Assembly: GCA_008704415.1 (NCBI GenBank)
Contig: VXIS01000040.1
Span: 165,671-229,670, forward strand
DNA: 64,000 nucleotides
Reading direction: 5' to 3'
From: Sphaerosporella brunnea
Taxonomy: Eukaryota > Ascomycota > Pezizomycetes > Pezizales > Pyronemataceae
Shown: positions 47,401 through 58,624 of the stretch, one piece after another
Layout of the letters: each line of letters begins with the position of its first letter
Position numbering within the stretch: position 1 is the stretch's first letter
Translations under genes and position numbers: made by a program
The notes under the pieces: model-generated
Told to the model about the DNA's origin: nothing
Database searches by the model: none
Seen by the model: only the letters and a program-made list of their open reading frames with translations

Positions 47401-49344
47401 ATCGACAGTTCCAACGTTGGTTCCATAGTCGGCTATTTGGTTTTGTTCTGCTTCAGCTACGGAAATTCGCGCCCCGTAGATACTCTCCATGACTGTGCCT
47501 CTCCCAAGATAACGCGTACCGCGGCCGACAACCCCACCAGCTGCTCCGCCTCTCCTGCATGGCCACAACACGAGGCTTGACAATCGGATTCACGGAAATT
47601 CCATGTCAAAGGACGCCGACTTTCATTGCAGGGTCCCAGCGAATCAGGGATGTCTCTGCCGGTGCTTCAGCTACAACCGCTCGAGTTAGCGGCGGCATGT
47701 TGGTGCGCGACGCCTGGTTGACCTGTCGGGACGGGTCTTGCAACCACATCGAATCCCCATCTCCGCCCGTGGTCCACTTGCGTTCGCGTGAGCGCACGTC
47801 GCGTCCCTGCCTCACGTTTCGCCGTCGAAGATCTGTCGAGATTTTCCGCCGAAATTTGCTGACGGCTGCCGCGTTGCGTTCACCAATGGCGTGGCCGCTC
47901 ACCGTCGATGCGATCACCGCTCACCCACGGGTATGTAGTGCAGGGCTAGTGACGACGTGCCTCCACCGCACAGACGAAGTCTGCTGCGCTGCAGATACAC
48001 GGCCGCGCGAGGGATGTCATATGCTCCCTCCCCCATCGCATCGTGCAGGGGCCTTGGCGCCCTGTAGGCGAGGCATCTGGTCTGTGCTGTGCTGTTTCGT
48101 CATCTGTGAAGGAGGGTGCTTAGGGCGCGGCCTCGCTTTAGCCCTCTTCTCCACTGCCAACGTCCGCACCATCCACCCCTCGCATGCCATGTAACGATGC
48201 ACAGTTCCAGCGGCAGCAAATCCAACCGTCCTTGGACAAACGCCCATCATCAAAAACAAGGGCCCAGAGCCTTGCACGTTTTCGGGGCATGGAAGCTATC
48301 GACTGATTTCCAGAAAAGGGTAATGTCAGTCGGACTGCAAACGTGCCGTCACTCTACATGCTACAGCCCGTTTTTTGGTGATGCTGACAACGTGGAGTCG
48401 AATGATGGAGATACGGAATTTCGAAAAAAAAAAAAAAACGTTGTAGCACTATGACGAAAGACCCTGTCTGTGAACTCTTCTTTGTTGGCAGCGGCACCGG
48501 AATCGGACGTGGTAAGACACCGATGTTATTCGTGCGGGAAGGTAGGACCAGTATGCATCAGACAGCAACACGGTGGAGGGTGGATGGGATGGCATGCAAA
48601 CCGTGGGCACTAGGCACTCTGCCGCCTCGCCTATAGCTCAAGATCAAGATAGGTATTAGGGATGATGTTTCGAGACCCTTGGGTCGCGGCTCTACTACGC
48701 ACTATGGTGGGAGGTATGGGATCGGGCTGATCTGCGGAGTGAGGAATGACTATAAAGGCTGACGCCTCCCTTCGAAGGCTCTCCCTCCAGATTTCCCACT
48801 CACCACTTCACATTCAGCACTTTTCGCGGATTTAGCGAACAACTCTCCAGACGCATCGTCAATCTCGACTGCAATATAATCCTTGCATCCCAATCGATCA
48901 AGACGACGTTCCACACAGCGCCGTCCACACACACAAAGTATGAAAGCCGCCTTAGATGCATGTTGTACATTGCATGCTGCAGCCCCACTGCTTTTTTCCG
49001 GACTGGCCCTCACCGCTCGAAACCAAAAAGGTTATTCAAGAGCCTGCGAGCTAATGCGACGACAATTCGATTAGTACAGAGCATTACCCACGCTTGTTTT
49101 GCACGGAATTTTTTTTTGGTTGCCGAAAGAAGCCTAGTCAGGTAGATCTCTCTCACCGACGTTGCAAACGCAGCATTACGCAGCAATATATATTTCTCTA
49201 GCCTGACGGGGCTGTCGTTCGTGGCTGTTTTCCATGCTCGATGACGTCCTGTGTATCCGCTGGCGAGCCGCGTCCTACGGCCCAAGAGATTGCTGGAAAC
49301 TTGATCGTAGGTTTACATGAATGAGCTAACCGGGGATTTTTTTT

Positions 49345-49352
49345 ATATATAT
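49345..49352 (+). promoter_or_regulatory. TATA-like element upstream of the CxxC protein gene
   Basis: TATATATA preceded by a T run, about 135 bp before the ATG at 49483. Placement is compatible with a core promoter; not otherwise supported. Confidence 0.4.
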
Positions 49353-49482
49353 CAGGTAGCAATTCTCCGTTAGACATCCGCTCTTCCGCATCGAAACAAG
49401 CACTCGAGCTCGCTTCCGTTTACATAGACCCCCAACAAAACACACCCCCGCCTTCCTTTTCCCTTCGCCCCCGATTCCAAAT

Positions 49483-49785
49483 ATGCCCAGACGGTGGATG
49501 TGCTGCCAGTGCGGCAACCGGTGGATGATGTGCAAAAGCAATGGAGATGTTGATGTATGCACGGACACGCAATGCGGCCACACCAAGTGCACGGCATGCA
49601 CAACTGAGATGAAGTCAGCACCGCTGGGGCCAGACGGCCTTATTCCGCCTCCAATCCATCTTGCCGCGCCTGCCGCAGCCGCAGCCGACGAACCCACGAT
49701 ACATCTACCATCGGGAAAAATAAAATTCCCATCCCACTCGCACTCACACTTCTTCGACGACGATGACGACGGTTGCAATTTCTAA
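49483..49785 (+). CDS. Small zinc-ribbon-like protein (CCxCG ... HxxCxxC)
   Basis: Single-exon gene of 100 residues. The N-terminal 45 residues carry WMCCQCGNRWMMC, then C-x4-CGHTKCTACT, i.e. a CxxC pair followed by a CGHxxCxxC pair, the layout of uncharacterised small zinc-ribbon proteins that are common in filamentous ascomycetes. The middle is Pro/Ala-rich and the C-terminus has a His/Ser stretch followed by an Asp run (HSHSHFFDDDDDG). No signal peptide or membrane segment. It stands alone within the gene-poor interval, like the gene at 39850. Confidence 0.6.
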   Translation: MPRRWMCCQCGNRWMMCKSNGDVDVCTDTQCGHTKCTACTTEMKSAPLGPDGLIPPPIHLAAPAAAAADEPTIHLPSGKIKFPSHSHSHFFDDDDDGCNF

Positions 49786-50838
49786 GCCCGGAGGGTTTCG
49801 ATTTCCTTTGTAATTGGGCTCGGGCTCGGGGTTTTTCGGTGGGCTTGTTTGTTTCGTTTCTCGTTTCTCTCTCTCGTTTTTAGAAGGATCTGGTCTGGTG
49901 CAATTATGGCTGGGAGGGTTGTTGCTGGAACATTACTGTATGATAAGTTCAGTCGTTTTCCTAGGGCGATTTTGGGCGGCGTGCGTTATGGGTTATTGTG
50001 TTTTTTTTCCTGTTGTTTACACGGCTTTGTTTTTTCTTTTCTTTTCTTTTTTTCGAAGGAAAAACGCAATATCAGCGGGAATTAGAGCTAGAGCATCTGG
50101 ATGCTCCTCACAAAAAATATCTCCGTTGAGCTTGACTACCTATTGAGTACTTCCTGTGTAGATGGCTTGAAAGGCATGCGCCGAAGATCCCCGCCGTGAT
50201 GTGGTCGGTGCGCATCGTCCTGGAGCCTTTAAAAAAAAAAAAAAAAAAAAAAAGAGAGATCTAGAAGCATCGATGGTACCATCTAAACACCTCCCTTCCT
50301 ATCCCTTTCGTTCCTCCTCACACACATAACACATACAAACGCACACACACCCGAGCGCCAGGTACAAGTACGAAACCAGCCACCGCCCCCCGCCAATATT
50401 ACAGGGAGGGCGGCGTTTCAGTTATTTACTAATGCCACGTCGTCTTCATATTCCTCCTCCTCCTCCCCTGGGAGATTAAGCGCAACCGCCAGATGGACTG
50501 CACCAGTTTTGCTTTTTTTTTTTTTTTTTTTTCCGCTTGCGGGTGGCCAGCCGGCAATTGCAAAAAGGGCCAGCGTAACAACTGGCCGAAAACGGATTGC
50601 GGCCATAACTTCCGCCGGCCAACCCCGTGTCTTGTCGCCCACCGCGCCCCCCGGGAGGCTCCCTTCCGAAGAGTAAATGGTGGTGGTGGTGGTGGCGGTA
50701 GGTCGCAAATTGCACGTTACGTTACAGAGCCATGTGGGCCTCTAGATCCAGATCTGTTTCACACACACAAAGAGTACACACTCACACGCCCCGCTCTCGC
50801 TCGCTGGCTCGCTCCCCCGAACCGGCAAGCACAGCCGT

Positions 50839-50880
50839 GGGCGGGCGGGGGAGGGGGAGGGGGAGGGGGAGGGGGAGGGG
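50839..50880. repeat. GGGGGA tandem repeat, potential G-quadruplex
   Basis: Five or more successive G4-G5 blocks separated by single A residues, preceded by GGGCGGG. The pattern satisfies the usual four-G-tract requirement for an intramolecular quadruplex. Confidence 0.8.
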
Positions 50881-51308
50881 CGAAAGATTGGTGTGTACTC
50901 TATGTGTGTAATCCGTACCTTAATTTAATCGCCTACACAGCCGGGATCTACTCTACATATCAGCGACTTAGAGTAAAAACTGGCAGCCTACCTGGCTAGC
51001 TCGCTAGCCTCTCGTTTCGGAGAATTTCTGGAACCTGTAATATTGTCAGGGAAGGGGAAGCGAGCGTGGTGTGTGTGTGTGTGTGTGGGTGAGGGGTGGT
51101 CATGGTTGGTCACTCGGGTCATGGTGCAACCCCGCCCATCGGATATATGATCCGCCGATATTCTCGATGTAGACTGATGCCATTCAGCCCCGCCCACTAC
51201 TTGCTGCCCGGAGACAGGGTGTCTGGACAGTGTCCGGGCCGCTCAGAGGATGCGAGCAGTCAGCCTTGCGTTACGCACATAAAGCTTCGCAATCTTTCCT
51301 GTTTCAAC

Positions 51309-51323
51309 GGGGGGGGGGGGAGC

Positions 51324-51355
<32 letters not shown>
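51309..51355. repeat. G12 run followed by T30 run
   Basis: Twelve G at 51309-51320, five bases AGCAG, then thirty T at 51326-51355, the longest homopolymer in the window. Confidence 0.9.
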
Positions 51356-51356
<1 letters not shown>

Positions 51357-53729
51357 AGCTGCATGCAACGGAAATAATGGGGAAATTTGCGCCAAAGTGC
51401 TCGTGTGTTGAGACCTTCTATCTAACCACCACCACCACCACGCAATTTATAAATTTTGCTCCGCCATGCAGAACGCTAACCAAACTATCTTGAATCTTCA
51501 AAGAAAGAAAGAAAGAAAAGGTGTTTTGTGTTGCGTGACGAGCTAGCTGGCAGAGAGAGAGTGCGCGAAGGCCTTTGCGAAGTCACTTTTTTTGTAGGGG
51601 GGGCTCCATACAAAATCAAAACCGCCGCCTCCCAGCTCATAGCACCTCCAATTTTACTCTCTCTTTTTCTGTTTTTCTTTTTCCAGATTCTTTGGAGATT
51701 GAATTTCATGTGTTTTTCTACTTTCCCGGCCAGCAGCGGTCGATTATTATTTTTTTTATTTTTATTTTTTTTGGACCAAATGGTGGATTTTTGGTAAGGC
51801 AGTGAAAAAGTGAGTGATTTAGCTGTAAACCCCAGAAAAAACTGGCGACTTTTCCCATTCTTTTTTCCCAACAAAGACCGCGTGCGTATGGATTAACTTT
51901 TTCTCTGACCATGATATCGATATCGATACCGTAAACCCTCCCACCGCTGCTGCATGCATGCAGATCGACAGCGGATTATTCGCATTTATTACCAGCCGTG
52001 TAGCAGGTAGCTACTTAGCTACATACTTATCATATCGAGAATTGACGCCCCCCCCCCCCCCCGGAACTGAGTTACATTTTCCCAGCATATGTCCGCAAAC
52101 GCGAACCCAACCCGGTGTACCGGAGCAACAACCCAGGCCTGACGCCTTCACGCCTCCACCGGCAGAGGAGTCGGCACAACACGGTGCCCCCCCCCCCCCT
52201 CTTCCTCCTACGGGAGCACAAGAAACCCAGCGTGAAACCACCAGCCCAGCCCAGCCCAGCCCACACCACCACCACCCCCCCCGTCCGTTTCCGATTAACC
52301 ACTCGCTCACTCACTCACTCACTCGCTCACCTATGCCTATTCGAAGGATCGGATCCCAGTGTGTTGCAGGGCGATGGTGGAAGCCAGCCCAATCCACCCA
52401 ACACACCCCGCCAGCTTCGTTAGTCGACGCCCCCCCCCCCCCCTCCCGGCCCCCCCCTGAAGGTCGTCGCTCTGGATACACGCTGCAAGGTCCCGGAAGT
52501 AAATTTGCGTTTTGTTTATTGTGGAGGTGGTGGTGGTGGTGGTGGTTCGGCATTTGAAGCTGAGATAGGTCTGGAAAGGATGAAATTGCTGCCACAGCAC
52601 TACCGCAGTAACTGAGAATTCCAAATTACCTCGGCATCTGCTAGCCACGCTCCGGTATTGATGTAGTCTCAACGGGGCAAATGCCATTTTTATTTTTTTA
52701 TTTTTTATTTTTTTGAGAGAGAGAGAGGGGTTCTGCTTTCTGCTTGCTCTTACTGCGACAGCAATCCCCCCCCCCCCCCCTCCCCGCCCAATTTTTTTTT
52801 TGCTATAGTAAGTTAATTGATCTCCAGGTGTAGTAGGCACCAAACAACCTACCGCATCGTCTCGGCATTAAGCAACGCGGGCCGGAGCGGCAAGGTTGCG
52901 GGTTGTCGAGGGGGTTTTCTATTGGTGGGATTGGACGTCGTGGTCACGATTTGGGGGGTTTGCACACAACTTCAATGATGATCAAAAGGCATGGGTGGGT
53001 ACTTGGTGAGCGAGCGGCACGCGCAAATGGCACCACCCCTCCGGCATTTAGGCTTCCCCGGTAACGGTGCAAAAATTGGTTGCCGGTGGGCAGAGAAACC
53101 CCGGAAGATGTGGCGCGATGCCTCCCTCCTCTGTGGAAAGCACCCGGTGGGTGGTGGTGCCGGGCCTACCAATAGAAAGAAGATCGAGATCCCTGAGCTA
53201 TTTGGACAACCCGAGGGAGTTTTTTTACTATGGTCGATGGATGCATCGAGACCCGAAAGCCCACCACCACCACCACCAGAAGGGGGCTGGCAAATTTTTA
53301 CGGAGTTAATGCCTCTCAGGTAAGCCGTTAGCGCAAGCGGGAGAACCGAATTCTCGAAGTTTTAGGAGACCCGAAGGACGATTAAGCGACTGCAAAGAGG
53401 GCAAATCTTCTATGATGAGTTCATGGGACATCGTCGAAAGGGAAAAAAAAAAAAAAAAATCATCCGGCACTGTAATGGTTCTCTGCTGCTGTAAATAAAA
53501 AATTAGATACAGCATCGCCCGCGCGCGTGAGTCTTTAGAAATTAACTTTTTGATAGCTCGGCAACACCCCACCCCTCCGGCCCGCGTTGCTTAAGACCCA
53601 GACGATACGGTAGGTAACTCAGTAGCTACCGAGCACCGGCGCAGATCATGCCTCTCAGCCTAATTAAAGCATAGAATTAGGGTTCAGCAAAATTTCAGCC
53701 ATGTTCGGACGCACCGCCTACAATCTAAC

Positions 53730-53760
53730 AAACAAACAAGCAAGCAAGCAAGCAAGCAAA
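53730..53760. repeat. (CAAA)n/(CAAG)n tetranucleotide repeat
   Basis: A short run of CAAA units followed by about six CAAG units. Confidence 0.85.
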
Positions 53761-54439
53761 AAAGCTACGAACTGCTCCTGGGATAGGCACTTAGGTACCT
53801 AGGCAGATAGACCCAAGCTGCAAGCAACCTGTTGAAAAAACCCCGCCCCTCTTAAGAACCCGAGTGACGGCCATGGCGGGCGGCAAAAGTGAGGGATTAG
53901 TCAGCCAACACGGCCATCTTTTGAAAGCCAGCAACGCCACTGCTTTGTGGCGCTGCCTCCCAACTGCCGGTGACAGCCCCAGCATTAGGTAGAGCTAATT
54001 GAAGCCGTGCTTGTAGTATCCAGTGTCTCGAAAGCGGGGAAACTGGAGACTTTAGGGATTAGAGCCATAGAATTCGGGGTGGTGTGCAGGACGAGATGAG
54101 AAGCTATGATCCACGAGCCCTGCAGAGCGAGTGAGAAACCGAGACGGAGCAGATACCCAGCCCAACTTCATTTCTTATGCTCGAGGTACAGTAGTATCGT
54201 CCAGCTTTCTCCGGGCCCACGCTCCTCCCTTAGAAGAAGAAACACCGACGAGCAAACCGCAGAATTAAATCACAAGCATAGCCACAACTCTAGTAAACGA
54301 AAATCCGTCGTAAAATGAAAAGAAAACGCTCGGGGGATACACAAACTGGTATTTATTGATTCCGAAGAACAGGGTAGTCACTGTATGATCGAGACTACCT
54401 CAGCAATTCGAAATACTCCCCCTCTAAGTACCACAAGTT

Positions 54440-56345
54440 TTACAAGCCCTCGTAAGCCAAACACTCGGTTGCTTCCAGGATCCTCCAGATCTGCTGGCAC
54501 TTCAGCTTTCCCGCCAGCTCGCGCTCCTTTTCCAGAGTGTCCCTGGTCTTAGCCCAGTCGACCATGTTTGAAAGTTGCTTCTCGCTGAGCAAGCCTTCAG
54601 GATCCGCGGCAAGGAGGATGATTCGCTTCCAGATCTTCTCTGGTAGGCCTCCGAGACACTTTCTGTCGTCATCCTTGTCCGAGGCTTTCAGAGACTTGTC
54701 AGTTCCGTTGGCTCCCTTATCCGCCGCTTTGGGGGGTGTGTTCAAAGAGGGGAAACAACGAATATACTCCTGACGAGCCGAAGCAGCGCCAGAAGATTGT
54801 GCTGAGACTGGAGATCCGGAGACAATCTTCCTGAACGGGGTGACAGGCGTAGAAGGAACCTTTCCATATGCTGAGTTGACAATGCTTGCGGAAAGCGGGG
54901 ACAGTGGAAGGCCTCCGGGGCTCCTTCCGAAGCATCGGGTGTGTCCTTCAAACGGCCCAGCGCAAGGGTCGAACAGGATCTGCCGCGCCACTACCATCAC
55001 TTGTAGAGCAGAGCTCCACAGGGCTACACCGTGTGGTCCCTTTTCCTTGAGAAGAACTCCCTGGATCTTGGTTCTCGCCCGCTCCAGCTCCTGGATTGGT
55101 GGGGGAGGACCGCTGGGGACCATTTTGTATCCCGCAGGGGGAGCATCTTTGCTCTTTTTTGGCGAGTAGAAAGGGTTCTTGTGCTGTTCGATGACTTGGC
55201 ACGCTCGTCCTTCCCTCATGGACTCGGCGCACTCCAGCACGCGCTGACTCAAGGGTGAGCTGAGGGAGTTGTTAGGTTTGTAAATAATCCCCCGACACCC
55301 GTGGGTGTAATATGCCTCCAAGGCTTCCTGTTCGGCCTTAGTCTTCATCACTGGGAAGTACGGCATCAGGCGCTCGGGGGTATAGTGAACTGGTAGGATG
55401 TATGAGAGAAACAGAGCCGTGCTGTCTGTCATGCCGGTCTTGGACAAGATGAGGTATGGGATTGAGCGAAGCCCTTGCAGTTCAACTTCGCTGTCAATGG
55501 TGATGGGGCGTGGGGACACAATCTTGCCGACTCCAGGGTCTTCAATTATATCATCAGTGTTTGAGCTCCGTGAGCAAGGCGGTGAGTTTCTTACCAGCAT
55601 CTGTCCTGGGAGGAGTACGAGCGGCAGACGGGGACTCTTTAGAGGTAAGCGCCATGTTCCGCGCCTGATGGTACAGCTCTTCCATTCCGTCCGAATCATC
55701 ACTGAGCCCGTCAGTAGGATAGTCGTCATCCGAGAGATCTGCTTTAGACGGCCTGAAGGCCTTTGGTAAGTAAACGGGCGGTTCTCGCGAGTAGACTTTT
55801 AGCAGGATCTCGAAGCCACGGTCGCCAATTGGGTTCTCTGAGATGTCGAGCCTCCGAAGACAGCACACCTATTGGCCAATCGTCATACAGCGTGGCTACA
55901 ATCGCGATTCCCATCGCGGACAAGACTAACTCACCTGTTTGAACGACCGTAGAAACTGTTCCCAGTGCTCAGCGTCCGCCTGAGTCACGATTGCCAACTT
56001 GTTTGCCCTCAAGTCCAAGTCCTTCAGATCTTTACTCGCTTGCTTGATGACGTTGCCCAGAAACTTGAGGCCGTTCAAAGTGATGTTGTTCTCCGCCAGG
56101 TGCAGCTCGTCGAGACGAACCGAATCCGACGCCAGGGCTTGAACCAATCCCTCGCAGGCAATCTCCAAGCCATCGTCGCCGAGGTCTTTGCCTTGCAAGT
56201 TGACTTCTAAGTGTGGGTCTTTCGGGGCCCGGGCTTTTGGCGGCGTCGCCGCGACAGAGTGCTTGAGCACGTCTTTCTTGACGACGGCGCCGAGCTTTTC
56301 GCCGCTGATCTTGCGCTGCAGAAAAGTTGTCAGCCGAGGTTTCAT
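54440..56345 (-). CDS. Leucine-rich repeat (RNI-like) protein
   Basis: Exons 56345-55935, 55868-55595, 55539-54440; 594 residues in agreeing phases. The second intron is 55 nt with a CACTGAT branch site; without it the frame stops, so it is required. LRR units of ribonuclease-inhibitor type are readable between about residues 45 and 170: VNLQGKDLGDDGLEIACEGL, LDELHLAENNITLNGLKFLG, LKDLDLRANKLAIVTQADAE, LRRLDISENPIGDRGFEILL; a further one occurs after an acidic linker (LRSIPYLILSKTGMTDSTAL). The C-terminal half is mixed, with charged/Pro-rich segments and a helical tail (LPEKIWKRIILLAADPEGLL). It matches the layout of conserved but uncharacterised fungal LRR proteins; partner and role unknown. 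Confidence 0.8.
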
Positions 56346-56983
56346 GCCGTCTGAGTGACGAGGGCGGACGGACGGACGTTCGTGTAGTTAAGTTTTGCCA
56401 TGGTTTGAGTTGTCGACTTGTCTCAGTGTCGACTTGGAAGTCGGTAGGTAGAGGGAAGCAAGCAGATCGAAAGGGTTGGGATATGAAGCTGCTGTCGTTT
56501 CCCAGCGGGCCAGACCCAAGTTGTTTTGTTTTTGTTTTTGTTTTTTTGTTTTTTTTTTCAGGTCAGACGCAGAAGGCTGTTGCGTTGAGTAGGGTCTGTG
56601 GGTGTTGTTGACGGGCAGCTGCATCAAAGAACATCGACATCCTGGAGAGCCCATCATCACTCACTCGCAATCACTCGATAGCTGATTGTACCAAACAAAA
56701 AGCACTCCCTGGCTGGGCGCAGATGCGTATTCGCAGCTGCCGCTGCGTGCGTTTTTTGGTGTTTCGATATATCTCAGAGTTTGCCGGAAGCGATGAGACG
56801 GATATCTGGGTGATGATGAGCCGTGACGTTTGAACCCGCGGAAGAAGAAAAGCCACATGCAAGCCGTGGATAACTGCATCGTGCATTATGATGCATTGTG
56901 AAAAGCAGCAATCGAAGCTCCTTCTCAAACGCCTCTGCGTTGCTCTCGCCAGCTGCCACCAATCAGCTGCCCGACATCAGCTG

Positions 56984-57047
56984 CTGTGGCTGTGGCTGTG
57001 GCTGTGGCTGTGGCTGTGGCTGTGGCTGTGGCTGTGGCTGTGGCTGT
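56984..57047. repeat. (TGTGGC)n hexanucleotide minisatellite
   Basis: About ten perfect tandem copies of a 6-bp unit, which keeps one frame open as (Leu-Trp)n and another as (Val-Ala)n. Confidence 0.93.
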
Positions 57048-57097
57048 TTCGCTTGACCGGGGTCTCTCGCTCCCTCGTGACCCTCCCGCAACACCCC

Positions 57098-57147
57098 CAC
57101 AACGCCCACAACGCCCACAACGCCCACAACGCCCCACAACGCCCCAC
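57098..57147. repeat. (CACAACGCC)n 9-bp tandem repeat
   Basis: About five copies of a 9-bp unit; the last two have an extra C. Confidence 0.9.
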
Positions 57148-57513
57148 ATATGTCCGTTGCAACCAGCCCACGCTCTCCCGACAGTCTGCTGCTGGCCAGT
57201 TACAAGTGCTCGGCCTTCGCATGCATCTCGCGCTTTGCGAGAAGCGTGTACCCATATGTAGCAGCAGTAAGCAGGACTGTGCTGGAGTAAACATAGCTCT
57301 GTCTCTAGAGTAGAAGCAGTCGCAGCGGCTGCTGCATGCAGGCAAGCTTCCCCGCGGAAACTCTGATAGGCAGCTAGAAAATAGAAAAAAAAAACGTCGA
57401 TCTGCTCGTAGCCTGCCCTGCCCTGCCTGCCCCTCTCGCACGCGATTTACTTTTTCCTCTGCTCGCATGCTCTTCCGTAGACATCGCTCCTCGCGTTTCT
57501 CAGCAGCAGCAGA

Positions 57514-58624
57514 ATGCCGCCCTCACTCCTGACTGAGAACCGCCGTCCCAATTCCTCGGATGGCGATAGCTCCCCGCCGAGCCCGCGGCTCCATCACCAC
57601 CAGCGACGCAAGACTCTGCACCCTCTCGCCGACGAAAGCGAGGATGGCTACTCGACGCACCCGTCCATCTACTCTGCCTCGCCCGTCGGTTCGAGCGGAG
57701 GCTCCGACTGCGGCGGAGACGGAATCTCCGAATCCAAAGAGAAAGAGAAGCAGCGTTCTAGTTCCACCGCCACCGCGATCTTTGAGCAGGATGTTGAAGA
57801 CCCCGAGCCGCCGCCCACCACGGCGAGACGCACCTATACGAGTTTTTCGGGACTGAGCGTGTTAGATACTATCAGCGAGCAGAAGAGCGTTGATTCGCGG
57901 AGCGTGTTGGCGGCGGAGGAAGAGGACGACACCGACGATGGCGAGGACGAACTGCTGGATGGGTACTCGACTGATGACGAGCTCGAGTATGAGTACGGCC
58001 GCTCGTTTTATTGTGAATACGCGAGCCCGACCCAGCCGCTGCATCCCTCTAGATCGAGATCGGCGCCACCGAGAGGTGCGATCCTACCCTTGCTTTGTGC
58101 GTTGCGGGAGTTGGGGCTTTGGCCGGTTGTGAGGCTGCAGGAATACAACAAGCGCCCGGTTATCAGTGAACCTTGTGGCTCCCATTGGTATCCGACGGGC
58201 AGGCTGTGGCACCTCGAACAAACGCGTCCCACTGTCATTCTATGAATCACCTACTAACCGCGCCGCAGAATCCAACCCCCTCCTCCAACACAGCCCCCAA
58301 TCCTCATCCGTGCCGGTAGAACACACCTTCTTCTCACGTTCCCCCACACGTTTCGACATCTCGCACAATCCCTCAGTCGTGCCCCGTCCCGCGTTTCGTC
58401 CCGTACAGAGCATGAACCGGTCCTATGGTAGTCTCATGGCGCACCCGTTCCACCGCGCACCTACGGCACGCTTCCTGGACAATCCGATCACGCCCGACGA
58501 GCTGGACAGTCCTGGCATGAGTAGGGCCGATCTGCCGGAGAGGGAGGGCGTCTGGGGACGGCTTTTGAGGGGTTTTTGTCTAGTGTGTTGCTGCTTTGTG
58601 CTAGATGAACCTGGCAGGCGATGA
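57514..58624 (+). CDS. Acidic, Ser/Pro-rich protein of unknown function
   Basis: I do not recognise a family. The start MPPSLLTENRRPNSSDGDSS leads into Ser/Pro-rich sequence with a GYSTHPS motif echoed later as GYSTDDE, and a strongly acidic block (EEEDDTDDGEDELLDGYSTD) near residues 132-155. My preferred model joins 57514-58165 to 58269-58624: the acceptor CGCCGCAG is preceded by a perfect TACTAAC branch site, giving 335 residues. An alternative is an intron 58097-58202 (donor GTGCGT). After the intron the frame reads SNPLLQHSPQSS and ends with a Trp/Cys-rich tail (GFCLVCCCFVLD). Splice form uncertain; expression unproven. Confidence 0.6.

Larger units (their letters stand above)
40196..49482. 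other. Gene-poor interval, second part (9.3 kb)
   Basis: No recognisable gene. Contains a T19 run at 40713-40731, an (ATCC)n microsatellite at 41432-41469, a T16/A26 block at 42033-42074, a 198-bp MITE at 44295-44492, and a poly-C run at about 45351-45362. A GC-rich segment at 47.5-48.2 kb has long open frames on both strands (211 codons plus, 103 codons minus) but neither shows a domain. The longest ORFs elsewhere are produced by microsatellites. Confidence 0.6.
49786..54439. other. Gene-poor interval, third part: homopolymer-rich (4.7 kb)
   Basis: No gene seen. Unusually dense in homopolymers: A23 at 50231-50253, T runs near 50513-50532, G12 at 51309-51320 and T30 at 51326-51355, C15 at 52048-52062, C13 at 52187-52199, C14 at 52430-52443, a C run near 52767-52780 and A17 at 53443-53459. 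Also a GGGGGA repeat (50839-50880), a (GT)n tract (51069-51087) and a CAAG/CAAA repeat (53730-53760). Long proline-rich ORFs here are read-throughs of C and CCA/CCC tracts. Confidence 0.65.
56346..57513. promoter_or_regulatory. Divergent upstream region with two minisatellites
   Basis: About 1.2 kb between the LRR gene and the acidic/Ser-rich gene. Contains a T-rich TTTTTG repeat near 56524-56560, a hexanucleotide (TGTGGC)n at 56984-57047, and a 9-bp (CACAACGCC)n array at 57098-57147. No gene seen. Confidence 0.6.

Noticed and set aside
47559..48194. 211-codon plus-strand ORF
   Set aside because: Lies in a GC-rich stretch that is open on both strands; composition is Arg/Ser/Cys-rich without any motif. 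The antisense 103-codon frame is equally unsupported.
50493..50999. 168-codon plus-strand ORF with poly-Phe and poly-Gly
   Set aside because: Generated by a T run and the GGGGGA repeat.
51958..52557. 199-codon proline-rich plus-strand ORF
   Set aside because: Kept open by several poly-C and CCA tracts; reads as low-complexity proline and His-Ser runs, not as a protein family.
52337..52843. 168-codon minus-strand ORF
   Set aside because: Includes poly-Gly and poly-Thr from C and GGT repeats; no support.
52991..53323. 110-codon plus-strand ORF
   Set aside because: No motif; contains poly-Pro from a CCA repeat and lies in homopolymer-rich DNA.
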